Shown in pieces: positions 50,785 through 58,981 of a stretch of DNA of 64,000 nucleotides (positions are counted from its first letter, which is position 1; each line of letters opens with the position of its first letter). The notes below the pieces were generated by a model. That model searched no databases, was not told the DNA's origin, and saw only the letters and a list, made by a program, of their open reading frames with translations. The translations under genes and the position numbers were made by a program. Source of the DNA: Geobacteraceae bacterium. GTDB taxonomy: Bacteria; Desulfobacterota; Desulfuromonadia; Geobacterales; Pseudopelobacteraceae. The stretch covers positions 1-64,000 of the forward strand of contig JADKKR010000001.1 of NCBI GenBank assembly GCA_016720395.1. The letters are read 5' to 3'.

Positions 50785-50850
50785 CTGTCTCGGTGAGACC
50801 CTTAGGCTTTCCGTCCCATCCTCGCGGATGGTTTAGTATTGTCGTGTATC
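50767..50850 (-). promoter_or_regulatory. GEMM-Ib riboswitch, gene-proximal copy
   Basis: On the minus strand, from GATACACGACAATACTAAAC (50850 onward) through GGACGGAAAGCC, to GACAGCCGGGTCGCCGAAA ending near 50767. It matches the Geobacter GEMM-Ib type: CUAAACC, GGAAAGCC and GCCGGG-GCCGAAA cores. The ligand-discriminating base before CTAAACC is A, as in 3',3'-cGAMP-sensing members, rather than G of c-di-GMP members. Confidence 0.9.
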
Positions 50851-50875
50851 TATTGATGCAGAGAATCTCTGCAAC

Positions 50876-50906
50876 CTAGAACAACAAACCCATTCTCTCT
50901 CCTTTC
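50876..50906 (-). other. Five-codon leader frame with ribosome-binding site between the two riboswitches
   Basis: On the minus strand AAAGGAGAGAG is followed by ATG at 50893, then GGT TTG TTG TTC TAG. The site mirrors the real cytochrome start (AAAGGAGAGATT ATG at 50697), 196 bp downstream. Either a vestige of a duplicated leader or a leader peptide. Confidence 0.5.
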
Positions 50907-50935
50907 ATGAGAATTTGACTGCACACTTCAGATAC

Positions 50936-50984
50936 AAAAAAACCGGGTACCTCGTATCGAATGTTCGATATTTCGGCGACCCGG
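50936..50984 (-). terminator. Riboswitch-controlled terminator, distal
   Basis: On the minus strand CCGGGT of the aptamer (50979-50984) pairs with ACCCGG (50943-50948) directly followed by seven T. A textbook intrinsic terminator competing with the aptamer fold: an ON switch. Confidence 0.8.
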
Positions 50985-51050
50985 CTGTCTCAATGAGACC
51001 CTTAGGCTTTCCGTCCTACCCTTACGGATAGTTTAGTATTATCGTGTATC
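50967..51050 (-). promoter_or_regulatory. GEMM-Ib riboswitch, distal copy
   Basis: Same architecture as the proximal copy, exactly 200 bp upstream: GATACACGATAATACTAAAC, GGACGGAAAGCC, GACAGCCGGGTCGCCGAAA. The discriminating base is again A. The P1b helix differs but keeps pairing (CTATCC/GGGTAG-type, GTAA loop region). Confidence 0.9.
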
Positions 51051-51110
51051 TGTTATATAATGTTTTAATACTATCTGAGTAAACAATACACTGCTCACAT
51101 GAATTAATCA
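51051..51110 (-). promoter_or_regulatory. Possible promoter of the riboswitch transcript
   Basis: On the minus strand an AT-rich stretch with TTGTTT about 18 bp before CATTAT/TATATAA ends a few bases before the distal aptamer. The rest of the gap up to 51227 is AT-rich and shows no gene. Confidence 0.35.
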
Positions 51111-51227
51111 AGCTAATTTACGATAGATCATTACTATGCCGAATTAAATACCCTCGGCTCCGGTCACCATTTCAAATCCTGCGGAAATCTGATATGGTCT
51201 GAGGTAGCAGTCTCATGGAGAGCCCAC

Positions 51228-53033
51228 ATGCACCATGGCGGGATATACGAAGAAGAAATTGCCGGCAAGGCCTACGACACACGTATCTTGGCCCGTTTTG
51301 CACGTTATGTGTCACCGTACCGCGCTTCAATTATCGTTGTACTGCTGATCCTGCCATTGGTGGCGGCCTGCCGGCTGGCCCAGCCATGGATTATCAAACT
51401 GGCAATCGACGGCCACATCACCACCGGCAGAATGGAAGGATTGGAAACCATTGCCCTGGCCTTTTCGGGAATCCTGCTGATCGAATCTCTGCTTTCTTTT
51501 GTGGAGGTTTTCCTGCTCCAGTCCGTTGGGCAACGGGTCATGGCCGACATGCGGAAAGAGCTCTTCCAGCATGTTATGAACCTGCCGGTTTCATGGTTCG
51601 ACCGTGTACCGACCGGTAGCGCCGTTACACGCCTGACCAGCGATGTGGAGGTGCTGGGAGAGATGTTCGCCTCCGGCATCATAACCATTGTAGGTGACAT
51701 CCTGCTTCTGGCAGGCATTGTGTCCATCATGCTCTGGATGAATCCAAAATTGTCTCTGGTCACCTTTTCCGTGCTACCGCTTCTGGGATATGTGGCGTAC
51801 ACCTTTCGTCGGAGGATGCGCCAATCATTTCGCGAGGTGCGTGCCCGCCTGGCCCGACTCAATTCTTTTCTGGCCGAGAGTATCGGCGGCATGCCCATCA
51901 TACAGGTTTTTAACCGCCAAGAGGATGAGCAGCGGCGGTTCAATGAATTGAACGCCTCTTACCGTGATGCCAATATGCCGGTCATTTTCTGGGACGCCTC
52001 GCTCTACGCCATCGTTGAGGCGCTTTCATCCATTGCCGTGGCCCTGATCATCTGGTATGGCGGCGGCGAGATCGTCAGGGGTGCGTTGACGTTCGGTATT
52101 CTGGTGGCATTTATTCAGTATATCGAAAAGTTTTTCACCCCAATCCGGGATCTTTCAGCCAAATATTCAGTCATGCAAGGGGCTATGGCCGCGCTGGAAC
52201 GGATATTTGCGCTGCTTGACACCCCTACGGACAAAACGGAGCCGCAGCATCCAGAAGGGGTTGATCACGCGAACCAGGGCGAGTCCACTGACCGTGTGAT
52301 CTCTCCAGCCACCCCGCTGATTGAGTTCCGAAAGGTCTCTTTTGCCTATCGTGACAGCGAAAATGCCCTTGAGGACCTTGATCTGATCATCCGCCGTGGT
52401 GAACGGATCGCCCTGGTGGGTGAGAGCGGCGGCGGCAAGACGACTATCACACGACTGCTCACGCGGCTGTACGAAGTTGATGGCGGCAGCATCTTAGTCA
52501 ACGGGACAGACATTCGTTCTATACCCCTGTCTGTCCTGCGGCAACATATCGGTATCGTCCTGCAGGATCCCTGCCTCTTCGCAGGAAGCATCGAATTCAA
52601 CATCTGCCTGGGTAACGATAAGGCCCGCGCACGGGTCCGCATGGCCGCGGCTGTCGTTGGGGCCGATCACTTCATTGACCGCCTGCCCAGGGGATATGAC
52701 GAAGAAGTCAGGGAGCGGGGCAATAATTTTTCTACCGGCGAAAAGCAGCTGATCTCATTTGCCCGTGCTGTTGCCTTTGACCCTGAGATTCTCATCCTGG
52801 ACGAGGCCACTGCCAGCGTGGATTCAGCGGCCGAACAGATGATCCAGAAGGGGATCAGGGCTCTTATGCAGGGACGCACCTCGCTGGTTGTGGCTCACCG
52901 CCTGTCCACTATCCAGGATGCAGACCGGATCGTCGTAATCCACCGGGCCCGCAAACAGGAAGAGGGCACGCATCACGAGTTGATACAACTGCAGGGGCTC
53001 TACTACAGGCTTCACCAGCTCCAGTTCGCATGA
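51228..53033 (+). CDS. ABC exporter, fused permease and ATPase (MsbA/multidrug type)
   Basis: The product is 601 aa. Six-helix transmembrane domain (about 30-320), then a nucleotide-binding domain with Walker A GESGGGKTT, Q-loop VLQDPCLF, signature FSTGEKQ in place of LSGGQ, Walker B ILILDEATAS and switch His in VVAHRLST. The degenerate signature resembles LmrA/YheI-like heterodimeric transporters, so it may be a half-transporter forming a homodimer. The substrate is not inferable. GGAG precedes the ATG. It is divergent from the cytochrome gene. Confidence 0.92.
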   Translation: MHHGGIYEEEIAGKAYDTRILARFARYVSPYRASIIVVLLILPLVAACRLAQPWIIKLAIDGHITTGRMEGLETIALAFSGILLIESLLSFVEVFLLQSVGQRVMADMRKELFQHVMNLPVSWFDRVPTGSAVTRLTSDVEVLGEMFASGIITIVGDILLLAGIVSIMLWMNPKLSLVTFSVLPLLGYVAYTFRRRMRQSFREVRARLARLNSFLAESIGGMPIIQVFNRQEDEQRRFNELNASYRDANMPVIFWDASLYAIVEALSSIAVALIIWYGGGEIVRGALTFGILVAFIQYIEKFFTPIRDLSAKYSVMQGAMAALERIFALLDTPTDKTEPQHPEGVDHANQGESTDRVISPATPLIEFRKVSFAYRDSENALEDLDLIIRRGERIALVGESGGGKTTITRLLTRLYEVDGGSILVNGTDIRSIPLSVLRQHIGIVLQDPCLFAGSIEFNICLGNDKARARVRMAAAVVGADHFIDRLPRGYDEEVRERGNNFSTGEKQLISFARAVAFDPEILILDEATASVDSAAEQMIQKGIRALMQGRTSLVVAHRLSTIQDADRIVVIHRARKQEEGTHHELIQLQGLYYRLHQLQFA

Positions 53034-53101
53034 GTATATGCACTTGCAGCTGATACATTAAACTGCTAGTTTTACGCAGTATATACCGACAGGAGAATCC
53101 C

Positions 53102-53881
53102 ATGTGCACAACCTGTGGCTGTAGCCCCGATACGATGCTCGACCATGATCATGACAGTGACGGCCGGAAACATTCTCATAGCCATGAGCATGATCACGGC
53201 GACGGGCACCATCAACACAAAGACGGCAGACGCACGGTAGTTTCCATCGAGGAGGACATCCTTGCCAAGAACAACAGGCTGGCCGCCTTCAACAGGTCAC
53301 TGTTCAAGGAGAAAGGCATCTTTGTCCTCAATCTGGTCAGTTCCCCCGGCTCCGGCAAGACAACCCTTCTGGAGCGTACATTGCGGGATCTTTCGGATAA
53401 ATTCAGATTTTCAGTCATCGAAGGCGATCAACAGACCGACAACGATGCCCAACGGATTGCCGCCACCGGTGTCGCGGTACGCCAGATCAATACCGGTGCA
53501 GGCTGCCATCTGGATGCGCACCAGGTCATGCACGGCACCGAGGGCTTTGATCTGGACAATCTTGACATACTGATGATTGAAAATGTCGGCAACCTGGTCT
53601 GCCCGGCCGCGTTCGATCTGGGTGAACACCACAAGGTGGCAGTCCTCTCGGTAACCGAGGGCGAAGACAAACCTCTCAAATACCCACAGATGTTCCATAA
53701 CTCGACGGTCATGCTGCTGAACAAGACCGATCTTCTGCCGCATCTGGATTTCGATGTGGATCGATGCAAGGAATATGCACGGCGGATAAATCCTGCTATC
53801 ATCATTTTAGAGGTGTCAGCCCGTACCGGCGAGGGGATGGAATCATGGTACCGCTGGCTTGGAGAGGGGGTAGTCCGATAG
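53102..53881 (+). CDS. hypB: Hydrogenase nickel incorporation protein HypB
   Basis: The product is 259 aa. N-terminal high-affinity Ni motif CTTCGC, a His-rich stretch (about residues 15-43) for Ni storage, then a SIMIBI GTPase domain with P-loop SSPGSGKTT, the metal-site region GAGCHLDAHQV and NKTDLLP. It delivers Ni to [NiFe] hydrogenase with HypA, which is not in this window. AGGAGA precedes the ATG. A small inverted repeat (ACTGC/GCAGT, 53062-53080) lies in its upstream region. Confidence 0.95.
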   Translation: MCTTCGCSPDTMLDHDHDSDGRKHSHSHEHDHGDGHHQHKDGRRTVVSIEEDILAKNNRLAAFNRSLFKEKGIFVLNLVSSPGSGKTTLLERTLRDLSDKFRFSVIEGDQQTDNDAQRIAATGVAVRQINTGAGCHLDAHQVMHGTEGFDLDNLDILMIENVGNLVCPAAFDLGEHHKVAVLSVTEGEDKPLKYPQMFHNSTVMLLNKTDLLPHLDFDVDRCKEYARRINPAIIILEVSARTGEGMESWYRWLGEGVVR

Positions 53882-56166
53882 CCCGAACATCCATCAGGAT
53901 TACCGGTATCGTCCAGGGCGTCGGGTTTCGCCCCTTCGTGTATCGTCTGGCCGTCGAGATGGGGCTGGCCGGTTGGGTGAGCAACAGCGCCGAAGGTGTG
54001 CTTATAGAAGCAAGCAGTTCCGATGAGCGACTGGCACATTTCATCCGCCGGATCAGAAACGAGGCCCCTCCCCTGGCAGTCATCAGCACGATCCAGCACC
54101 ATGCCCTGCCGGACGACTGCTACGAACAGGAGTTCACCATCCGTGAGAGCAGCGGGAGCGGTATTCATTCCGCACACATTGCACCGGATGCCGCCCTCTG
54201 CGACGACTGCCTGCAGGATCTTTTCAATCCTGCTGACCGGCGCTTTCGCTACCCGTTTATCACCTGCACCAACTGCGGCCCGCGCTACAGTATCATCACC
54301 GGCATTCCCTACGACCGCCCCAAGACAACCATGGCCTCCTTTTCTCTCTGCCCGGACTGTCAAAAGGAATACTACGACCCGACTGACCGGCGCTTTCATG
54401 CACAACCGATCGCCTGCCCGTCCTGCGGACCACAGGTAAGGCTGCTCGACTCATCCGGTCTGCTCGTTTCCGAAAAAGATGCGGCTGTCATACGGGCCGT
54501 CGAACTACTGAAAGCGGGTGCGATTCTGGCAGTCAAGGGGATCGGCGGCTACCATCTGGCAACGAATGCCTGTGATACCGAGGCAGTGCGTCGCTTGAGG
54601 AACCGTAAAAAACGGGACGAGAAACCGTTCGCTGTCATGGCTTCCAGCCTTTCCTCTGCCCGGACTCTGGCCCTGCTCAGTGAAATGGAAGAGAAACTTT
54701 TGGCCTCGCAGGAAAGCCCGATCGTAATTGTCCGCAGAGCAACGGACTGTCCGATCTCGCCACTGATCGCCCCCGACAACCTCCTGCTTGGCCTGATGCT
54801 TCCCTACACGCCTCTTCAACATCTGCTGCTGCATGGTGACAATTTTGCGGCGCTTGTCATGACAAGCGCCAACCTGTCAGATGAACCGATTGCATTCCAA
54901 GATACCGATGCACTGCAACGGCTTTCAGAGATAGCAGATTTCTTTCTTCTGCACGATCGACCGATTCATATGCGCGGTGACGATTCTGTCATTCGTGTAT
55001 TCCAGGGCAGGCCGCTCTTTTATCGTCGCGCCAGAGGTTATGCGCCACGCCCTATACGACTGCCGTTCGAGAGCACTTCTTTACTGGCTGTTGGTGCTGA
55101 ACTCAAAAACACCGTCTGCCTTGTCAAGGGCAGCCAGGCATTTCTCAGTCAGCACATCGGGGATTTGCAGAATGAAACCTCGTTTATATCCTTCCAGCAG
55201 ACTATCCGGCATTTGAGCGGGTTGCTGGAAGTCTCGGCGGAGATGGTCGCCTGTGACCGGCATCCCGATTATCTTTCATCTGTCCATGCCGCCGAAAGCG
55301 GACTGCCGCTCATTCCGGTACAGCACCATCATGCCCACCTGGCGGCCTGCATGGCAGAGAACGGCCTGGATGGCGAAGTCATCGGCCTGATTTTCGATGG
55401 CACCGGTTATGGCGGGGATGGAACGGTCTGGGGCGGCGAGTTTCTGGTAGGCGGATACGACAATTTCCGGCGGGTCGGCCATTTCCGTCAGGTGCGCCTG
55501 CCGGGCGGCGACAAGGCGGTCCGTGAGCCATGGCGCATGGCTCTGGCATACCTGTACATGACCCAGGGGAATGCAGCATTTTCCCTGAAGCATCCCGTCA
55601 CCGGCTTTCTCTCGGCTGAAGAAAAGGCACTGTTCTCTATCATGCTTGAGAATGGACTGAACGCCCCGCTGACGTCCAGTTGCGGTCGTCTGTTCGATGC
55701 GGTGGCTGCACTGCTCAATATACGACATATTGTGTCTTATGACGGGCAGGCTGCCATTGAACTCGAAGCCCTTGCAGAGACAGGTTATGATGAAAGAAGC
55801 TATCGATACACCATCATCTCTGAGAATGGGCAGCCGCTCCAGCTCGATTTTTCAGAAATGTTTCCGGATATTCTCGCCGATATGGATGCAGGGATCCAGA
55901 CCGCTTCCCTGGCGCGACGATTCCATGTCACGGTCGCCTCTGCCGTCGTGGATGTCTGCATGAGGATAATCAGGACCAGCGGACTTGAACGGGTTGTTCT
56001 GTCAGGTGGTGTATTTCAGAATCGCCTTCTGAGCGAAATGATATATACTGCTCTCGACAGCCGCGGGGTGCAGGTGTTCACGCACCGCCTGACCCCTCCC
56101 AATGACGGCTGCATCGCCCTGGGGCAGGCGGCGATAGCTGGATGGAAAACAAGGAGGAATAACTGA
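53845..56166 (+). CDS. hypF: Carbamoyltransferase HypF
   Basis: The product is 773 aa and makes the CN ligands of [NiFe] hydrogenase from carbamoyl phosphate. Acylphosphatase domain (GIVQGVGFRPFVYRLA), two Zn modules (CDDCLQD...CTNCGPRYS, CPDCQKEYYD...CPSCGP), YrdC-like domain and Kae1-like domain with HHHAHLAACMAENG and LSGGVFQN. I chose ATG 53845, which overlaps hypB by 37 bp; a longer frame from 53764 adds non-family sequence. Confidence 0.93.
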   Translation: MVPLAWRGGSPIARTSIRITGIVQGVGFRPFVYRLAVEMGLAGWVSNSAEGVLIEASSSDERLAHFIRRIRNEAPPLAVISTIQHHALPDDCYEQEFTIRESSGSGIHSAHIAPDAALCDDCLQDLFNPADRRFRYPFITCTNCGPRYSIITGIPYDRPKTTMASFSLCPDCQKEYYDPTDRRFHAQPIACPSCGPQVRLLDSSGLLVSEKDAAVIRAVELLKAGAILAVKGIGGYHLATNACDTEAVRRLRNRKKRDEKPFAVMASSLSSARTLALLSEMEEKLLASQESPIVIVRRATDCPISPLIAPDNLLLGLMLPYTPLQHLLLHGDNFAALVMTSANLSDEPIAFQDTDALQRLSEIADFFLLHDRPIHMRGDDSVIRVFQGRPLFYRRARGYAPRPIRLPFESTSLLAVGAELKNTVCLVKGSQAFLSQHIGDLQNETSFISFQQTIRHLSGLLEVSAEMVACDRHPDYLSSVHAAESGLPLIPVQHHHAHLAACMAENGLDGEVIGLIFDGTGYGGDGTVWGGEFLVGGYDNFRRVGHFRQVRLPGGDKAVREPWRMALAYLYMTQGNAAFSLKHPVTGFLSAEEKALFSIMLENGLNAPLTSSCGRLFDAVAALLNIRHIVSYDGQAAIELEALAETGYDERSYRYTIISENGQPLQLDFSEMFPDILADMDAGIQTASLARRFHVTVASAVVDVCMRIIRTSGLERVVLSGGVFQNRLLSEMIYTALDSRGVQVFTHRLTPPNDGCIALGQAAIAGWKTRRNN

Positions 56167-56167
56167 C

Positions 56168-56398
56168 ATGTGCCTCGGCGTCCCGATGAAGATACTGAGC
56201 AGAGACGGCGACAACATTGTTGCCGAGGTGGATGGAGTCCAGAAGGAGGCCAGCCTCATGCTGCTCGGGGAGGATGTTGCTGTCGGCGATTATGTCATCG
56301 TGCATGCCGGGTTCGCCATCTCTCGACTTGATGAAGCCTACGCCGAGGAGACTATCAGGCTCATGAAAGAGGTCTTCGCTCCCGAGGATATGCAATGA
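56168..56398 (+). CDS. hypC: Hydrogenase assembly chaperone HypC
   Basis: The product is 76 aa. The N-terminal MCLGVP with the essential Cys2 is diagnostic. Forms the HypC-HypD complex for Fe(CN)2CO assembly. It lies one base after hypF and overlaps hypD by 4 bp. Confidence 0.95.
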   Translation: MCLGVPMKILSRDGDNIVAEVDGVQKEASLMLLGEDVAVGDYVIVHAGFAISRLDEAYAEETIRLMKEVFAPEDMQ

Positions 56399-57486
56399 AA
56401 TTCCAGGATGAGTTCCGTGACCGGAAACTGGTTGAGATCATGGGCGACAATATTCGCCGCATGGCCCGGCAGTTGCGGCGGCCTGTCAATTTCATGGAGG
56501 TATGCGGTACTCACACCATGTCCATCTATCAGTACGGCATACGGTCACTGTTGCCGGATAATGTCCATCTGGTTTCCGGACCGGGCTGTCCGGTCTGCGT
56601 CACACCTGTGGGCTATGTCGATAATGCCCTGTCATGTGCTGTTGAGCCGGGGAACATTGTGGCCACCTTCGGAGATATGCTGCGAGTTCCCGGCAGCAGT
56701 TCATCGCTCATGGAGCAACGGGCTCTCGGCGCAGACGTGCGTATAGTCTATTCGCCCCTTGACGCCGTTGCCCTGGCAGCCGGCAATCCAAGCAGAAGGG
56801 TGATTTTTCTGGGAGTGGGTTTTGAAACCACTGCACCTGCTGTCGCAGCCAGCATCCTGGAAGCCGCCCGCCAAGGGCTCGACAATTATTTTGTACTCAG
56901 CTCCCATAAAACCATGCCGAAACCGATGGAGATACTGACGGCCGACCCGGAACTCAATCTGGCCGGATATCTCTGCCCGGCCCACGTCAGCACGGTCATT
57001 GGCGGCAAGGCCTATTCAGAGCTGGCCCAAAGATTCCACATTCCATGTGTAGTTACCGGTTTTGAACCGGCAGACGTCATGCAAGGCATAGAAATGCTGC
57101 TGGGCCAGGTTCTGAAAGCAGAAAGCCGGGTAGAAATCCAGTATTGCAGGGCAGTGACCTGGGACGGCAACCCCAAGGCACAAGCCATCCTTGAGCGGGT
57201 ATTTTCTCCTGGTGACGCAGAATGGCGGGGATTGGGAGTCCTTCCGGACAGCGGGTTGAACATACGGGAAGGGCTTTCCATGTTCGATGCAGCGAAAGTT
57301 CTTGATCTGCCGGAGGTTGCCGGCATTGAACATACTGCCTGCCGGTGCGGCGAGGTGCTGAGAGGCAAGCTGGCCCCCTTTGACTGTCAGCTTTTCGGCA
57401 CGGCATGCACACCGGAAGAGCCGGTAGGATCCTGCATGGTTTCCAGCGAGGGCACCTGCGCTGCGGCATACAAATACGGGAGATAG
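56395..57486 (+). CDS. hypD: Hydrogenase Fe-ligand assembly protein HypD
   Basis: The product is 363 aa. Motifs CGTHTMSI, GPGCPVCVTP and the C-terminal [4Fe-4S] Cys set (HTACRCGEVLRG, FGTACTPEEPVGSCMVSSEG TCAA). It scaffolds the Fe ligand cluster with HypC. hypE, usually next, is not found downstream in the window. Confidence 0.95.
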   Translation: MKFQDEFRDRKLVEIMGDNIRRMARQLRRPVNFMEVCGTHTMSIYQYGIRSLLPDNVHLVSGPGCPVCVTPVGYVDNALSCAVEPGNIVATFGDMLRVPGSSSSLMEQRALGADVRIVYSPLDAVALAAGNPSRRVIFLGVGFETTAPAVAASILEAARQGLDNYFVLSSHKTMPKPMEILTADPELNLAGYLCPAHVSTVIGGKAYSELAQRFHIPCVVTGFEPADVMQGIEMLLGQVLKAESRVEIQYCRAVTWDGNPKAQAILERVFSPGDAEWRGLGVLPDSGLNIREGLSMFDAAKVLDLPEVAGIEHTACRCGEVLRGKLAPFDCQLFGTACTPEEPVGSCMVSSEGTCAAAYKYGR

Positions 57487-57490
57487 CGCC

Positions 57491-58390
57491 ATGTTTACGA
57501 TGCAGAATCTACGCGACCATTATCGCTTCACTGACCGGGATGCCGAATTGCTCCTGTCGCTTCAGCCTCTGGCGGAGCAGAACCGGGAACGTTTTACGCT
57601 TGAGTTCTATGACTATCTCTACAGCCTCCCGGAAACGGCGGCGATCCTTAACAGCACCGACCGCCTGCGACTGCGCAACATGCACAGCAGTTGGTTCATG
57701 TCGCTCTTTACCGGAATATATGACAATCATTACATGAGCCATCTGACACGGATCGGCCATGCACATGTCAAGGTAGGCCTCAGCGTACACTTTGTTAATG
57801 CGGCCATGAACCAGATCCGTCACTTTTTTCTCAGCCTGATAGATGACAACTATTCAGACCGCGAGCAGCGCCGCGGTCTTCGTGAGGCGGTTGAAAAGAT
57901 ACTCGACATGAATCTGGATGTGATGAGTACCTCGTATCGTGAAGAGGAGATGAAAAAAGTCTTCGTTTCCCGCAAGGTCGAATCGCTGCTGATCAGGGCC
58001 ACGGAGCGTTTCACCTATGGCCTGAACCTGGCCCTGGTTCTGGCGCTGGCCGGCGTCTCCATTTCGGTCGTCACCCTCTTTGTCTGGGATATCCTGCATA
58101 TTTTCAAAGGAGATATGGAGAAGGGCATCCTCTCAGCGCTCGGATCATTGCTGATACTCTGGATGATGATCGAACTGATGGACAACGAGATCAAAAATCT
58201 CAAGGGTGGCAAGTTCAATATCCTGGTATTCATCGGCGTCATCATTGTAGCAATGATCAGAGAGATTCTTATCTCGACCCTGCGCCATGATGACCTGACA
58301 ACTCAGGCCTTTCTGGCCGGAACCCTGCTGATTTTGGGGATAGTCTACTACCTGGTCTCGCTGGCCCAGAGAGACCAGCTGAAAAGCTGA
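57491..58390 (+). CDS. Globin-coupled membrane protein (protoglobin-type domain plus PsiE-like domain)
   Basis: The product is 299 aa. Residues 1 to about 170 form a globin-coupled-sensor fold: LEFYDYLYSLPE, RLRNMHSSWF and proximal His92 in RIGHAHVKVGLS, the family's RIGxxHxxxGL pattern. Residues about 178-295 carry four transmembrane helices resembling PsiE (phosphate-starvation-inducible E), with LWMMIELMDNEIKNLKGGK and VAMIREILIS. GGGAGA lies at the hypD stop, 4 bp upstream, so it belongs to the hyp operon and occupies the place where hypE often lies. It may sense O2 (or another gas) and act at the membrane; this is inference. Confidence 0.82.
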   Translation: MFTMQNLRDHYRFTDRDAELLLSLQPLAEQNRERFTLEFYDYLYSLPETAAILNSTDRLRLRNMHSSWFMSLFTGIYDNHYMSHLTRIGHAHVKVGLSVHFVNAAMNQIRHFFLSLIDDNYSDREQRRGLREAVEKILDMNLDVMSTSYREEEMKKVFVSRKVESLLIRATERFTYGLNLALVLALAGVSISVVTLFVWDILHIFKGDMEKGILSALGSLLILWMMIELMDNEIKNLKGGKFNILVFIGVIIVAMIREILISTLRHDDLTTQAFLAGTLLILGIVYYLVSLAQRDQLKS

Positions 58391-58393
58391 CGG

Positions 58394-58978
58394 ATGGGCA
58401 CATTTTCCCATATCATGGCCGGTTTTTCGCTCGGGCTTCGCCATCGACTCCAATTACGGAAAATCCTGAATGAGACCCCGGACACCACCTGCATCCTGAC
58501 GCTCGATCCAGAGGCATTGAAGTCATCCGGGATAGCAGCCCTCGCATTGGACTTCGATGGCGTGCTGGCGCATCACGGCGCACCGACTCCGCTGCCTGAG
58601 GCGATCGAGTGGATGAGGCGCTGCGAGGCCCTCTTCGGCGGCGATCGCATTTTCATCCTGTCAAACAAACCTACTGAAGGACGCAGGCAATGGTTTGCCA
58701 CCCACTTCCCGGCACTGCGCTTTATCACAGGTGTCCGTAAGAAACCCTTCCCGGACGGTCTCAACATGACAGGAGAACTCGCCGGAGTCCCCCTGTCGTC
58801 AATCCTGATGGTCGATGATCGACTGTTGACAGGCTGCCTGGCCGCGCTGGTCGCCGGAGCCCGCCCCTGCTACATTCGCAATCCCTACGTCTCACTCGGC
58901 CACCGGCCTGCTGCCGAGCTTTTTTTTATGCTGCTGCGCCGGGTCGAGCGCTGCTTTGCGAGAATTATGGCAGCCTGA
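58394..58978 (+). CDS. HAD-superfamily phosphatase (YqeG-like)
   Basis: The product is 194 aa. HAD motif I LALDFDGVLAHHG (about residues 55-60), motif II FILSNKPTEG, motif III Lys in KKPFPDG and motif IV MVDDRLLTG. Of the YqeG/Gep4-like group, several members of which act on phosphatidylglycerol-phosphate. The substrate is not inferable. It starts 3 bp after the globin-PsiE gene, probably the last gene of the operon, and is convergent with the PPK2 gene (3-bp gap). Confidence 0.85.
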   Translation: MGTFSHIMAGFSLGLRHRLQLRKILNETPDTTCILTLDPEALKSSGIAALALDFDGVLAHHGAPTPLPEAIEWMRRCEALFGGDRIFILSNKPTEGRRQWFATHFPALRFITGVRKKPFPDGLNMTGELAGVPLSSILMVDDRLLTGCLAALVAGARPCYIRNPYVSLGHRPAAELFFMLLRRVERCFARIMAA

Positions 58979-58981
58979 CCG

